Positions 33,652 through 45,164 of a stretch of DNA of 61,341 nucleotides are shown piece after piece. A program made the position numbers and the translations under genes. The notes beneath the pieces are model-generated. The model worked only from the letters and a program-made list of their open reading frames with translations. It did not search any database and was not told the DNA's origin. The number at the start of each line of letters is the position of its first letter. Position 1 is the stretch's first letter. The stretch is from Pelomyxa schiedti (Eukaryota; Evosea; Pelobiontida; Pelomyxidae): assembly GCA_020536535.1 (NCBI GenBank), contig JAHLWZ010000882.1:1-61341 (forward strand), written 5' to 3'.

Positions 33652-36528
33652 TTACCAACAAGAACAAACACAGAGACAAACAAGCCATCCTTCTAGAGTC
33701 AAGTCCATGTCCCAAAGGTTCTTTTTCTCGTTCTTGACATACTTGTCAGCAAGTTGTGTGCCTTCATTGGCGGCGGCGGCAGAATTGAATGTGGTGAATG
33801 TTGTACCAAGTCCTATGGATGGAGTTACATTTTGGGTGTAGGGATGAGTAGAATTACCGGGTAAAAGCTTATAGGTGAAGTCACAGTAGCCCGGAAGATT
33901 GTTAAGATACGTGAGCCAATGTGTTGAGAAATCAGAGGCTTGGTTGGTAGTGAGTTTAGTGGAACTCACTCTTACCATCACTTTCAAATCTGTTTGGGAG
34001 CGGAGTTAAAGAAACGGCATGATTGAAATGGCACTTACCAATTTGTAGCACTTTGTCAGGTGAAGGGAAGCCTATTGCTAGACTGGATTGATTAGAGAGG
34101 GCTTGAAGGTGCTGAAGAGACTGTAACTGGGGTAGTGTGGATTGTGCTGGGCCGACTTGCTGTGAATTGGGGGGGATTGAGACTACCGGAGAGCCATTTC
34201 CTTCATATTATGAGGAAAAAGTCTTAACTTCATACATCAGTGAAATGGAGGATACTTATGGATCTTCCTTTCTCCAGAGAGAATGGCGGGCTTCGTGCAA
34301 TTTCATTTCCCGGAAGTTCAAGTACTAATTGAACGTTGCATTGCAAGTGTTCGCTTTTTGGTTTTAGCCGTTCATCAGGGCAGTCACATAACACAAAGAC
34401 GGCATACCTTGACGAGGAACAGTGACTTTTACAGCTATCCATTGTGCAACACAAATAGCCATTGGGCATTCGCGCAGCCTCAAAAACTTTTTTACTGGAA
34501 GCCTTGATAGTAATAAGCTTCCCAGAGGTAGAAGAGCAGGATGAGCAATGGACCACTGTATGTTTTTATGATAAGCAAAACTACATCATACTACCTTCAT
34601 TTGTTCCATCTTTGCACGATTTCATATTTCGCACACACATCTCAAAAAGTTTCTCATCAGTTAAATCGTACTGCGCTCTGTAATCTGCGGCCATAATGAG
34701 GTGCACCTACAACAATAAACTTGAATATCAATAAGAAACTATGAACCTGAAAACACTTATCCCGACTTATTTTCGTTGTACTTAAGTGCAGCACACAATT
34801 GTTGCCGGAATGAAGCTTTGGTTCAACTTCATGATATATTTGCTGTAGTTGCTCATCGTTGAGAGGCATCTCTAAAACAAGAAGAAATGAGATTGTGGAA
34901 GTTGTTTATTTCATACCACTGGTTACTAGTGGTGCACCGGACTGTTGGAGAGGGGAAGAGCCACTTGGCATCACCATTCCCATCGTGAGGTTTAGAGCTT
35001 GTGCTTGCTGCAGTACAGGGGCAAGTGCGGCATTGTGCATTGGGGTACCCCGTTGGAATGCTGAAAGTGAATTTAATGTAAAAGAAGCTGCTGGGTGTAT
35101 ACCATTCACTAAATCAGGGCTATTTAGCCCTAGTGCTGCGGGAGCACCAGGAAGATCAGGTAGGCCATTCCATGTGGTGTCAAGTTCTGGAGGAGATTCT
35201 GGGAAAGTTGGGGTGGTAATATCACTATTTGTCGGGGAGTGAAGCTGTTGTAACAATTGTGGGGGTATAGAATTTGCGGTATTTGCCAGTGAAGGGTCGG
35301 ATGCACCCAATTGATTTGTGGTATTGGCTTGGCGAGTAATGTCTTGCATTTCCGGGAGTCGGACAACTTTTCTTGGAGGGCCAGCCAGGTCCCTTTCTGG
35401 GTGAGCCCCATCGTTTTGTGTCTTTGCAAGGTCAGTTCGTACAGGAAATTGCGGGAAAAAACCTGCAAAGTGCCCAAGAATGCAAGTATTGACGCAGGAT
35501 CATTTCCAAAAAAGTTCTTGATGCCTCCCAATTGGTTCATACTAGTTGATTGAACGGACCGCGCGGCACTGTCAGTAGAGGCACTGTTCATATTGCCCAG
35601 ATTAGATACAGCAGGTGTGCCTGTATTCCCACTTCCACCCTCCATTTGAAGTCCACTTCGACCAATGCCTCCCAGGTTGAGGTTGCCCATAACACCTCCC
35701 GGGAAATTGGCACCTGATCCCATGCCACTGATGTTTGAGGGAGTCATCATAGGCATTCCATTTACGCCAGAGAGCACGTTTGGATTCATACTTCCACTTC
35801 CGAGTCCCATTGGCAGACCCATCCCATTGGGGTTTTGTAAATTAGCACTCATCCCACCACCCCCCATCATGTTTCCTAGATTTGCCATATTCATCAAGTT
35901 TCCTAAGCCTCCTGGTAACATGGCACTAATATCTCCCAAATTTAAAGTGCCACTCATATTGCCCCCACTACTGGGAATGCTGGACATAACCCCAGGCATG
36001 TTAATCATTCCCAAAAGAGCATTTATCCCACTATTGCCACCAACAGAGGGATTAATTGGAGCTGATGTAAGAGGTGTGTGTGTGGTAGGTGTAGAGGGTA
36101 CTGATTGCTGAAAATTCATTGAAAATGGTACGGCAGTGCCCACCATGAATTGAGAAGGCTGGTTGATGGAAGAGTTTGCGCTGTTCCCACCACCTCCAAA
36201 CTGGAAAGCCCCAGATTGTCCTTGTGAAGGTGAACCTTGTGTAGAGGAAAGCATGTGCGCGAGCTCGTTCATAACGGCGGGGCTTGAAGGGGCAAAGAGA
36301 GAAAAACCGGAGGCAGAAGGACTTTGTTGTGGGTTGTATCCTGTTTGAGAGGGTTGTTGCGCTTGTTGTTGTTGTTGTTGGATCATCATTTGTTGCATTT
36401 GGAATTGTTGCAGTTGCTGTTGCAAAGAAGGTTGCTGGTTCATAAACGATGAGCCAAGGTGCTTTTTATTATTGTTATTTTGAGTATTTTTGAATTGTTT
36501 TTTAAAACCATACCATGCCTGAGTTCAT
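33652..36528 (-). CDS. Gln/Met/Gly-rich protein with Cys-rich segment, unknown
   Basis: Minus-strand gene. The first clear ATG is at 36443 (MNQQPSLQQQLQQF), but a 15-nt upstream exon (36514-36528, MNSGM) joined over a 52-nt intron (36462-36513) stays in frame and is the likelier start. The first 330 residues are prion-like: poly-Gln, then Gly/Met/Asn-rich. After an intron at 35422-35462 the protein reads GAHPERDLAGPPRKVVRLPE and a Pro/Thr/Asn-rich stretch. Later exons look structured: NDEQLQQIYHEVEPKL, YDLTDEKLFEMCVRNMKSC, a Cys-rich part (VHCSSCSS; LCCTMDSCKSHC) and FSTHWLTYLNNLPGYCDF near the end. It could be a transcription regulator judged by its low-complexity N-terminus, but no named domain is recognised. 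Exon edges between 34200 and 34560 are tentative. Confidence 0.6.
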
Positions 36529-37229
36529 GGCCCGGTGCTGAAAGAATGTAATTAAAAAAAAGAAGGAGAAATACATGTACACATACCTGAGACATATCGT
36601 CTTTTGGTTGTTGCATCGATGAGATCTCTTTTGTTGGTGATAAGAGTCAGAATAAATAAAATAACATACAAACAACGATAACGGCACCACCGTCGCGTGT
36701 GTGATTAGCTCTTGGTTTTTTATGTGCACCAAGTGGCTACAACTTACGTGTCGGGAAAAAAAAAGAGGCTCGGTGGAGCGCTATTGCTCCCGGTTGTTTT
36801 AGTTTTGAATCTGGTCCGCTTTTCGCGTTTCAAAATGCCTTGGAATCCAACAAGGCCGTTTTAGTTTTTCCCCGAAGCCACCATAAAAGGCCTGGCGGGT
36901 TCAGACTTCGTTGAAGGCCCAATTTGGGCCTCATCTCACATCAAACCCACTGCCGTTGCCCAAAAGCGGGTGGAACCAACCACGGTGTGCCCTGTCCACA
37001 ACCGACCATCAGGCAGGATTGGGCGTTCAATCTTTTTCGCCGTGAACACCATGAGCGCGATGAAAACATTGAGTGGCGGAAGAGCACACCGAAAAGAGTG
37101 GGTGCGCTCAGTGAAGGGTTTTTTTTTTGGTGGTTTTTCGGCCAGCTTTGCTTGAGAGAGAGAACAACCGAAAGAAATCCAAATTGATTAAAAAAAAAAA
37201 AAAAAGCAATTTGTGTTGTGAAGCTGGAG
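36529..37229. other. Divergent promoter region
   Basis: Lies between the minus-strand Gln-rich gene and the plus-strand membrane-protein gene. Has A-runs at 37187-37205 and no recognised exon. Confidence 0.4.
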
Positions 37230-38755
37230 ATGAAGGGGAACCCACCGGTTACTGTCAAATATGAACTTGTAAGCAGGTTCGCGTGGGTTTACGTGCTGTT
37301 AGCTGCTCTCGTGTTGGGTACACCAGCTGCCGCCCCACTTTTTTTTTTTTCCAGAGATTTTGGTCGTGAAATTCAATGCCTTTATGGTTGACATGTATTT
37401 CATTATAGGGGGTACGCTGATGGGACTTGTTGCACTTTTTTGTGGCTTCGTACCTCCAATTTTTACGATTTTACAAGGGTATTACCTTGTGGTGTGGTTT
37501 AGTTACGCCCAAAACCGTTTTAAGGCCTTTCATTGACAGACTGGATTTGCATGGGCTGTGTTTCTATTACCTGGTGTTCGTCTCATGAGGCAGCCCTCAT
37601 GGAAGGGAATCATTACATTTGTACACTTCCCACTTTCTTCGTTTTCCTCTCTCTAAGACGCTTGTAGTTATTGGTTCTAGCCTTTTGTAATCTGGCACTG
37701 ACAGTTCATACTTTGATTCTACGTCAACTTTTTGAGCCAGGGCAGATAGAAACTTTCGGTCATATGTGTCTATTGACTCTGAGCTTTTTATTCTTTGGGA
37801 TGCAAAGCTGCTTTTTTGATAACTTGTGTTTCAGACTGGAGAGATTTCGTTCCATTTTTTGGTTGAGTTTGGGTCTTTTTGGTTTCTTTACTGACCTACT
37901 CAAGGTATTGCATAATTCTTGCAGTGGGGACTTCTTTGACAGCAATTCGGTACTTGACAGATTCCTCCTGGGTAATGGCAATACTGGCTGTATGCCAGAT
38001 CCAGGCCACAATACAATACTTTATGATGGTCTGCAACCAAGATATCCTACTCGGCAAACCTAGGTAATTAGCCAAGTGCACACCTGTCTCTTAATACTTC
38101 CTAGATTTAAGCACTGGTTGCTTCACGGCACGATAGTATTTACATCTTTTCTCGCACCCTCTATCATTATTGTCTTCAGTATTGCGTTTTTATATTGGCT
38201 TTCAGGAGGAATTACGGTTTGTTTTTCGTTGGTTGTGCTTGTTCCTAACCAAGCATAAACCAAATGAAGTGGGCAACACAAGCATGGTGGATGTGTTATA
38301 TTCTCTCAGCATACACTCTTCTTCCATCTGTATGTCATCTTTCTCTCGTTGGGCCATTCCATCGTAATGTTGCCCACAGTCACTTGCTGGCTACTACTCA
38401 TTCAATTTGTGCTTCATTTCAAACACCTTTCTAAGATTCCTCACCCGCACTGCCGTCATTGTATGTCCAACCCCTTTTTTTTTATTATTATTACTCTTGG
38501 TTTTCGTTTCTTTTTCTTTTCCCTCTTTTTTCATGTACTATGCCGGAATAGTTGCTTGGTGGACCAACTCTGTTCTTTGCGTTCCTACGGTGTGTTGGGC
38601 TACTCATCCCGCACGTGCGCCTGCACGAAGTGAACATATGCTTTATCCTCGCTGGGCTTGTTTCATACTGGCACTGGTTCACAGGCGGCTGGCTTGTGCG
38701 CCGCGGCGGCGAAGAAATACTCCCCCTGCTGGTAAAGAGGGACCCCAAGCCCTGA
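37230..38755 (+). CDS. Multi-pass membrane protein, unidentified
   Basis: From ATG 37230 (MKGNPPVTVKYELVSRF), intron 37318-37354 restores frame into EILVVKFNAFMVDMYF and GTLMGLVALFCGFVPPIF. Later exons read LVLAFCNLALTVHTLILRQL, CLLTLSFLFFGMQSCFFD, WYCIILAVGTSLTAIRYL, AILAVCQIQATIQYFMMVC, FTSFLAPSIIIVFSIAFLYW and VMLPTVTCWLLLIQFVLHF, and the last exon ends GGEEILPLLVKRDPKP with TGA at 38753. I count about nine hydrophobic segments, so an integral membrane protein is clear. I looked for CDP-alcohol transferase, TMEM147 and PGAP2 signatures and did not find them. Exon joints in 37480-38580 were chosen to keep the hydrophobic frame open. Confidence 0.6.
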
Positions 38756-38842
38756 TAAAAAAAATACTTATGATGTAGATTTTTTTTCTTCATTCATTCG
38801 AATATGTCTTTATTACTGCATGAATGTTCCCTGTGTACTAGG

Positions 38843-38862
38843 CACACAACTGCAGTTGTGTG
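38843..38862. repeat. 20-bp perfect palindrome
   Basis: CACACAACTG followed by CAGTTGTGTG reads the same on both strands with no spacer. Non-coding, upstream of the Sel1 gene cluster. Could be a dimeric protein-binding site or chance. Confidence 0.9.
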
Positions 38863-38924
38863 TACTCTTGATGGAAAGTGTGGGGATGGAGTAGCCATGA
38901 TTAACTTTGGTAGGTGAGAACAAC

Positions 38925-39055
38925 GTCGTGATGGTTTTCTTGAGAAAGACACCAAAACGGCAGTGTCACTTTCCAGGCATCAGATTCTGGAAATGCCAAT
39001 GCGATGTTCGACCTTGCCCTCTGTTTGCTGGTGTTTTACGGGACTTTAGAATGGT
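38925..39055 (+). pseudogene. Relic of an extra Sel1-repeat gene
   Basis: KDTKTAVSLSR is encoded at about 38945-38978. After a one-base shift, SDSGNANAMFDLALC follows. This is the end of one Sel1 repeat and the start of the next, closely matching the three intact downstream genes (for example the DNA block GGCAGTGTCACTTT followed by GATTCTGGAAATGCC). It breaks off after about 100 nt. It shows that the tandem array once extended further upstream. Confidence 0.8.
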
Positions 39056-39187
39056 AACATAGCTCTATAAGAGGGGGGCCAATGGTGGGTGCGATACTGC
39101 CCGTGTTACTCTAATCGTCTGCTTCGTGACACTGATTTCCACAGAAGCAAAATTTCGGTTTTTTTACTGCTTTTGATCGAAGGTGCA

Positions 39188-40952
39188 ATGGATGTGCTGA
39201 CACCCGGTTGTCACAACTACGGTGCATTACGAAACCGTGTGATGATGCAGGCTCTTTCACAACTGGAGGAGGGGAACACTGAGGGCGCAATTCGTGCAAT
39301 TTCGGATGCTTGTGAGCAGTTCGATAGTTGCGCTTACGATCCATCCCCGAAAAACCAATTTGCTCACAGACATACGAAACAAACAAAAAAAACTACCAAA
39401 CGAACAAACTAACAAACGAAAAAAAGGACAAACATGTGCATCACGTGGGGGTGATCAGGACGAGGAAGAGATGTGTTATCTCCCTGGGTTGATACTTCTT
39501 CACGGTCTTTGTCTTCTAACCAACAATCACGTTGCCATCTCTCGGCGCATTCCTTCAAACCTATCAAATACCTTTTCGCGTACAATCTCCACTGCCCTTC
39601 CAGACCTGAGCCACTATTGCCACCTTGTGATCGTGTCAGCAAACACCACAATGATGAGTATCACGGAAGAGTGGGACGCTCTGTTTGCAGCAGCCTCTTC
39701 TGCGGCGTCATTCGGCGCCACTGTTAATCCGCAAATACCGACTCAACATGGGAGTGGGTCTCACAGTGTTCACCGAGGATCGTGGGCATGTAAGCTGTAT
39801 GTTGCTTTGTGGACAACCCTCTGCTTTGAGAGAACATCATGTGAGCCACTTTGGTTGGAACTCTCCAATTCACAGGTTCTTCCTCGTTGTCAGGACAGTA
39901 ACAGTGAAGCTGTTCAACTCTTGCCATCTGCCTCTCTGGCCCTCCTTGGTGTATGTTGCCTTGGTGGCGTTTTCGGGCTGGAAAAGGATTACAACCGTGT
40001 GGTTTCACTCTTCCGGAAGGCTGCCGATTCTGGAAACTCCATGGCAATCAACGGCCTTGCCGTGTGTTACCACAATGCATGGGGCGTCGACTTCAAGGAT
40101 ACCGCCTTGGCACTGACCCTTTGGAAGAGGGCCGCGGAGGCTGGAAATTGCAAGGCAATGTTCAACCTTGCTGTATGTTACCACAACGGAACTGGCGTTT
40201 ACAAAGACTTTAACCACGCTGTATCTCTTTGGAAGAGAGCTGCTGAAGTCGGGCATTACATGTCAATATACCATCTGAGTTTGTGCTACAAAGAAGGCCA
40301 TGGTGTACCCCAGGATATGGACCTGTCCCTCTCACTTATCAGGAGGGCTGTTGATGCTGGTGACACTGATGCCATGTTCGACCTTGGTGTGCGTTACAGA
40401 AAAGGCGATGGTGTAGATAAAGACTTGAACAAGGCAGTGTCACTCTACAGGAGGTCGGCAAATGGTGGAAATTCCAGTGCGATGAACAGCCTTGCTGCGT
40501 GCTATAAAGGTGGCCATGGTGTTGAGAAGGATCTTATCAAGGCCGTGGCTCTTTTCCAGAGGGCATCTGATGCTGGAAATACATGTGCAACACACAGCCT
40601 CGCTTGGTGTTATGATGCTGGGGAGGGTGTTGAAAGGAACATCCACCAGGCACTGTCACTTTACAGGAGGGCTGCCGATGCCGGCAATAGCAACTCGCTG
40701 CACAACCTTGCAGCTTGTTACAGGACTGGTGATGGCGTTGTTGCTGACCTGAAGTTGGCAATCTCGCTTTACATGAAGGCTGCCGAGGCTGGAAACCCAG
40801 CTTCCACACAGTACATTGGTCAGTGCTACGCAAAAGGACAAGGTGTTCACCGGGACCTCAGGATGGCTGTGGCATACTTCAAGAGGGCTGCTGACATGGG
40901 ATACAAAGATGACTCCCACACACTCGACACCCTTATCAACGAAGACAACTAA
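39188..40952 (+). CDS. Sel1-repeat protein, tandem copy 1
   Basis: Exon 1 starts at 39188 (MDVLTPGCHNYG) and holds a helical motif, QALSQLEEGNTEGAIRAISD, shared with copies 2 and 3. A probable intron from about 39327 to an A-rich AAAAAAAG acceptor at about 39427 leads to exon 2, GDQDEEEMCYLPGLILLHGL. After a conserved leader (CKLYVALWTTLCFERTSC), about nine Sel1-like repeats follow (for example AVSLWKRAAEVGHYMSIYHL), each about 36 residues with the A..G....YxxGxGVxxD pattern. Sel1 repeats are solenoids that bind other proteins, as in HRD3/SEL1L of ER quality control. No signal peptide or membrane segment is seen, so a cytosolic adaptor is more likely. It ends INEDN, TAA. Confidence 0.85.
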
Positions 40953-41008
40953 TGTGCCGGGCAATTCACCAAATCGAACACTTCCACTTATCAAATAATC
41001 GAAAACGG

Positions 41009-42683
41009 ATGAGCAACGACGACGGCGGCAGCATGCAAGTTCACCGAAGCGCAGCAGCGTGTCAACAAAAGAGATGCAAGTTGGTGATGGAGGCGATTTC
41101 GCGGATGGAGGTGGGCGACGCAGCGGGCGCAATTCGTCTTGTTTCGGATGCTTGCACCTTGTTTGACACCTGTCACATTATTGATGGTACCGCATTCCAT
41201 TTCATTTCCTCCTAGCCTCCACTTGTATTAAAAAAAAAAAGGAGAAACAAGTGGGCTTGAAGAAGGTGAGGAAGAGCTGTGTTACCTCCCTGGGTTGATA
41301 CTTATTCATGGTCTGTGTATTCTCACAAATGATCAAGTCTCATTGTTCCCACACATTCCTCCAAACCTGTCGATTTTTTTTTCACGAGCCATTTCTGCTT
41401 CTACTGCTGAAATGAGATACTACTGCCATGGTGTGTTGTTGTCTGCCAACAAAAGTTTGGTACTGTGTGCGGAGGCAGAGGAGACGACAACGAGGATTGC
41501 AGAAGAATGGAATTCCCTTGTTACAGCAGCTGAATCATTCGCATGCAATAATGTTGATTCAACAACACCAATTCAACGAGAAGACGAAGACCATGACGAC
41601 ACCAACAATCAACGAGGATCGTGGGCACACAAGCTCTTTGTTGCCTTGTGGACAACTTTCTGCTTGGAGAACACATCATGTGAGCCACTTTGGTTGGAAC
41701 TGTCAAAGCATCATCACATCGGAGATGACAGTTCTTCTTCCTCTTCAGCGCAACAACTCTTGCCGTCTTTGTCTCTGACACTCCTTGGCATGTGTCACTT
41801 TTACGGAATTGCCGGTTTTAAAAAGGATGTTAACTGTGCTGTGTCACTTTGGAGGAGAGCTGTGGATTCTGGAAACGCAATGGCAATGAACAGCATTGCT
41901 GTGTGTTATAACTATGGTTGGGGTGTAAGCAAGTGCATCAACCAGTCGGTGTCACTTTACAGGAAGGCTGCTGATTGTGGAAATGCCAAAGCCTTGTTCA
42001 ACCTTGGCTTCTGCTTCGAAAATGGTGAAGCTTCTGCGAGGGACATGAAGCAGGCAGTCTCACTTTATCAGCGGGCTGTGGCTGTTGGAAGTACATCAGC
42101 AATGTTCAATCTTGCTGACTGTTACCTAAAGGGCGACGGTGTTGACAAGGATGTGAACATGGGATTATCACTTATCAGGAGGGCTGCAAATGCTGGCGAT
42201 TCGGCCGCTCTGGCAGACCTTGGTGTGCGTTACAAGTTTGGTCATGGTGTTGACAAAGACATCAAAACAGCCTTGTTACTTTGCAGGAAGGCTGCTAATG
42301 TCGGAAGCTCCAAAGCAATGAACAACCTTGCGTTGTGCTATGAAGAGGGTGTTGGCGTTACCCAGGATCCCAGGACGGCAATGTCACTGTTCAGGAAGGC
42401 CTCTGATGCCGGAAACTCCACCGCAACATGCAACCTTGGCCTGCGTTATGAATTAGGTAAAGGCGTGGAGAAGGACATCAACCGGGCCGTGTCACTTTAC
42501 ATGAAGGCTGCTGATGCTGGAAACAGTGGGGGAATGTACCACCTTGGCAAGTGTTTTGAGAATGGCCAAGGCGTTCAACGCGACACCAGATTGGCAGTCT
42601 CACACTACAAGAGGGCTGCCAACATGGGATACCAGAAGGCCATTCGCCATGTAGCCGCCCTGCTCGAAAGATACAACCCTTGA
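41009..42683 (+). CDS. Sel1-repeat protein, tandem copy 2
   Basis: Exon 1 (41009 onward, MSNDDGGSMQVHRSAAAC, then KLVMEAISRMEVGDAAGAI) joins over an intron that begins GTACCG at about 41187 and ends in an A-run before GAGAAACAAG, giving GETSGLEEGEEELCYLPGL. The leader domain (HKLFVALWTTFCLENTSCE) and about nine Sel1 repeats follow (AVSLYRKAADCGNAKALF-type units), ending in TGA at 42681. Only about 60 bp separates it from copy 1. A stretch of about 230 bp is almost identical to copy 3. AATAAA at 42742. Role as for copy 1: solenoid scaffold, ligand unknown. Confidence 0.86.
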
Positions 42684-42799
42684 CGAAATTAGATCAAAAC
42701 TAACTTATTTTTATTGACCCTTGTTATTATTGTTACAATACAATAAAACACCCCCCAGTTTTTTCACGGAAATCCTCAACCGCCAACTCGGCTGATCAG

Positions 42800-44574
42800 A
42801 TGGACAACAACACATCGCCCGTGCCGACGAGCAACGGCGTCGGCAGCCGCGCGCAAGCTCACAGAAGCGCAGCAGCGTGTCAACAAACGAGATGCAAGTT
42901 GGTGATGGAGGCGATTTCGCGGATGGAGGTGGGCGACGCAGCGGGCGCACTTCGTCTTGTTTCGGATGCTTGCACCTTGTTTGGCACCTGTCGCGTTATT
43001 AGTGGTCTGGTTCGGCACTCCTTGAAAATCATTTCATTTCATTTCCTTTGCTCACCTCACATTCATTATCACCTGGATGCCACTCCTTATTACAATTACA
43101 ACCAACTACTTACAAAAAAAAAAAAAAAAAAGGAGAGACAAGTGGATTGAATGAAGAAGAAGATATTATTTACCTCCCTGGGTTGATACTTATTCATGGT
43201 CTGTGTATTCTCACAAATGATCAAGTCTCCCTGTTCCCACACATTCCTCCAAACCTGGGGAATTTGTTTTCGCTAGTCATTTCTATTTCAGCCATAGAAA
43301 TGAGGCACTACTGCCATGATGTGTTGTTGTCTGCCAACAAAAGTGTGCTGGCGTGTGAGGAGGCTGAGGTGACAATGAGGATTTCAGAAGAGTGGGATTC
43401 TATTGTGGCAGAAGCCACATCACTGGCACACAATAGTGTTGATTCAACAACACCAATTCAACAAGAAGACGAAGACCATGACGACACCAACAATCAACGA
43501 GGATCGTGGGCACACAAGCTCTTTGTTGCCTTGTGGACAACTTTCTGCTTGGAGAACACATCATGTGAGCCACTTTGGTTGGAACTGTCAAAGCATCATC
43601 ACATCGGAGATGACAGTTCTTCTTCCTCTTCAGCGCAACAACTCTTGCCGTCTTCGTCTCTGACACTCCTTGGAATGTGCCACTTTTACGGAATTGCCGG
43701 TTTGAAAAAGGATGTCAACTGTTCTGTGTCACTTTGGAGGAGAGCTGTGGATTCTGGAAACGCAATGGCAATTAACAGCATTGCTGTGTGTTACAACCAT
43801 GGTTGGGGTGTCAGCAAGAACATCAACCAGTCGGTGTCACTTTACAGGAAGGCTGCTGATTGTGGAAATGCCAAAGCCTTGTTCAACTTTGGTTTCTGCT
43901 TCGAAAATGGTGAAGTTTCTGCGAGGGACATGAAGCAGGCAATCTCACTTTATCAGCGGGCTGTGGCTGTTGGAAGTACATCAGCAATGTTAAATCTCGC
44001 TGAATGTTATAAAAGTGGGGATGGTGTTGACAAGGATGTGAACATGGGATTATCACTTATCAGGAGGGCTGTTGACATTGGTGACCCTGAGGCACAGTAC
44101 TTTCTGGGTTTGCGTTACAAAACGGGCTGTGGTGTTGACAAAGACATCAAAACAGCCTTGTCACTTTACCAGAAGGCGTTAAAATTTGGAAGCTCCAAAG
44201 CAATGAACAGCCTTGCGCTGTGCTATGAAGAAGGTGAGGGTGTTGTCCAGGATATCAAAATGGCAGTGTCACTTTACAGGAAGGCCTCTGATGCCGGAAA
44301 TTCCACTGCAACATGCAACCTTGGTTTGTGTTATGAATTTGGCAAAGGTGTGGAGAAGGATGCCAACCAGGCTGTGTCACTTTACATGAAGGCTGCTGAT
44401 GCTGAAAATGATTTGGGAATATACCGCCTTGGGGAGTGTTTTGAGAATGGCTGTGGTGTCCAACGGGACATCAGAATGGCAGTCTCACACTACAAGAGGG
44501 CTGCCAACAAGGGATCCCAGAGAGCCATAAACCAACTTGCCACCCTGTTAAGAAGAATTGGATACAACTCCTGA
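42800..44574 (+). CDS. Sel1-repeat protein, tandem copy 3
   Basis: Start at 42800 (MDNNTSPVPTSNGVGSR), then the shared helical exon KLVMEAISRMEVGDAAGAL. The intron from about 43003 ends in an 18-A run before GGAGAGACAAG, giving GETSGLNEEEDIIYLPGL. The leader domain and about nine Sel1 repeats follow, closest to copy 2 (same CHFYGIAG start of the repeat block). It ends IGYNS with TGA at 44572. Differences from copy 2 are concentrated in some repeats (for example YKTGCGVDKDIKTALSLYQK), suggesting divergence of the binding surface after duplication. Confidence 0.86.
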
Positions 44575-45164
44575 ATAACAAAGTGACTGGAACCTACCGG
44601 CAGTCTGCAAACAAAAGCCACCAACAAGAAAAAAAAAAAAAAAACCAGAAAAAAAAGGAATGAACAGCGGTTGCTCCCCTCTGAACCCCGCAGGCCCCCA
44701 GACCCTCCGCGGCGAGGCTGGAAACCAACGAAACCCAGTTTGGTAGGGGGGCCGATGGAGCACAGGAAATAGAGCCCGCCCCTTCCGGCTCTGCCCTCTC
44801 TCGACCCATTTTAATGGGAAGCCAAAGGACAGCCACCCGGACACTTTCCCACAACCGCAGTCTGGCCGGTCTGGCCAAACTAGGATGGGCAAGCACCCGG
44901 GCGAGTCAACGAGGAGTGCGACCCCCCCGCTGGTCAAAGAAGAGACCCCAAAACCCGCACCCCACCACCACCATCACATCCCCCACCCTCATCCTGAGGG
45001 CGAATTTCCAACCCCCGGTTCTCCTCAAATACTCAAAAAATTCCCCTTCAGCTGCATTGTGGGTGTGGTTTCTGTCTCGTTGGGGCACGTGCGGGTACTG
45101 CTGTGCTCCTTATGGGAAGACCCTAGACCCTTTCGCTGATCGTGAGAAAGATCGGATACTAACG
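44575..45164. other. Intergenic between Sel1 array and USP-like gene
   Basis: Begins with A-runs at about 44628-44658. A long open frame crosses here into the next gene, but the Pro/Arg/Thr-rich composition and the better start at 45165 make me treat this as leader or promoter. Confidence 0.4.

Noticed and set aside
35665-36111. Plus-strand Pro/Ile-rich ORF
   Set aside because: It is the antisense of the Gly/Met/Asn-rich exon of the minus-strand gene.
37685-37702. An 18-nt intron GTAATC...GACAG in the membrane-protein gene
   Set aside because: Using the TTGTAG acceptor at about 37669 gives an open hydrophobic frame with no need for it.
44814-45164. N-terminal extension of the USP-like protein from 44814
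   Set aside because: Arg/Thr/Pro-rich with no conserved pattern; the ATG at 45165 starts a more protein-like Cys-rich segment. Not excluded outright.
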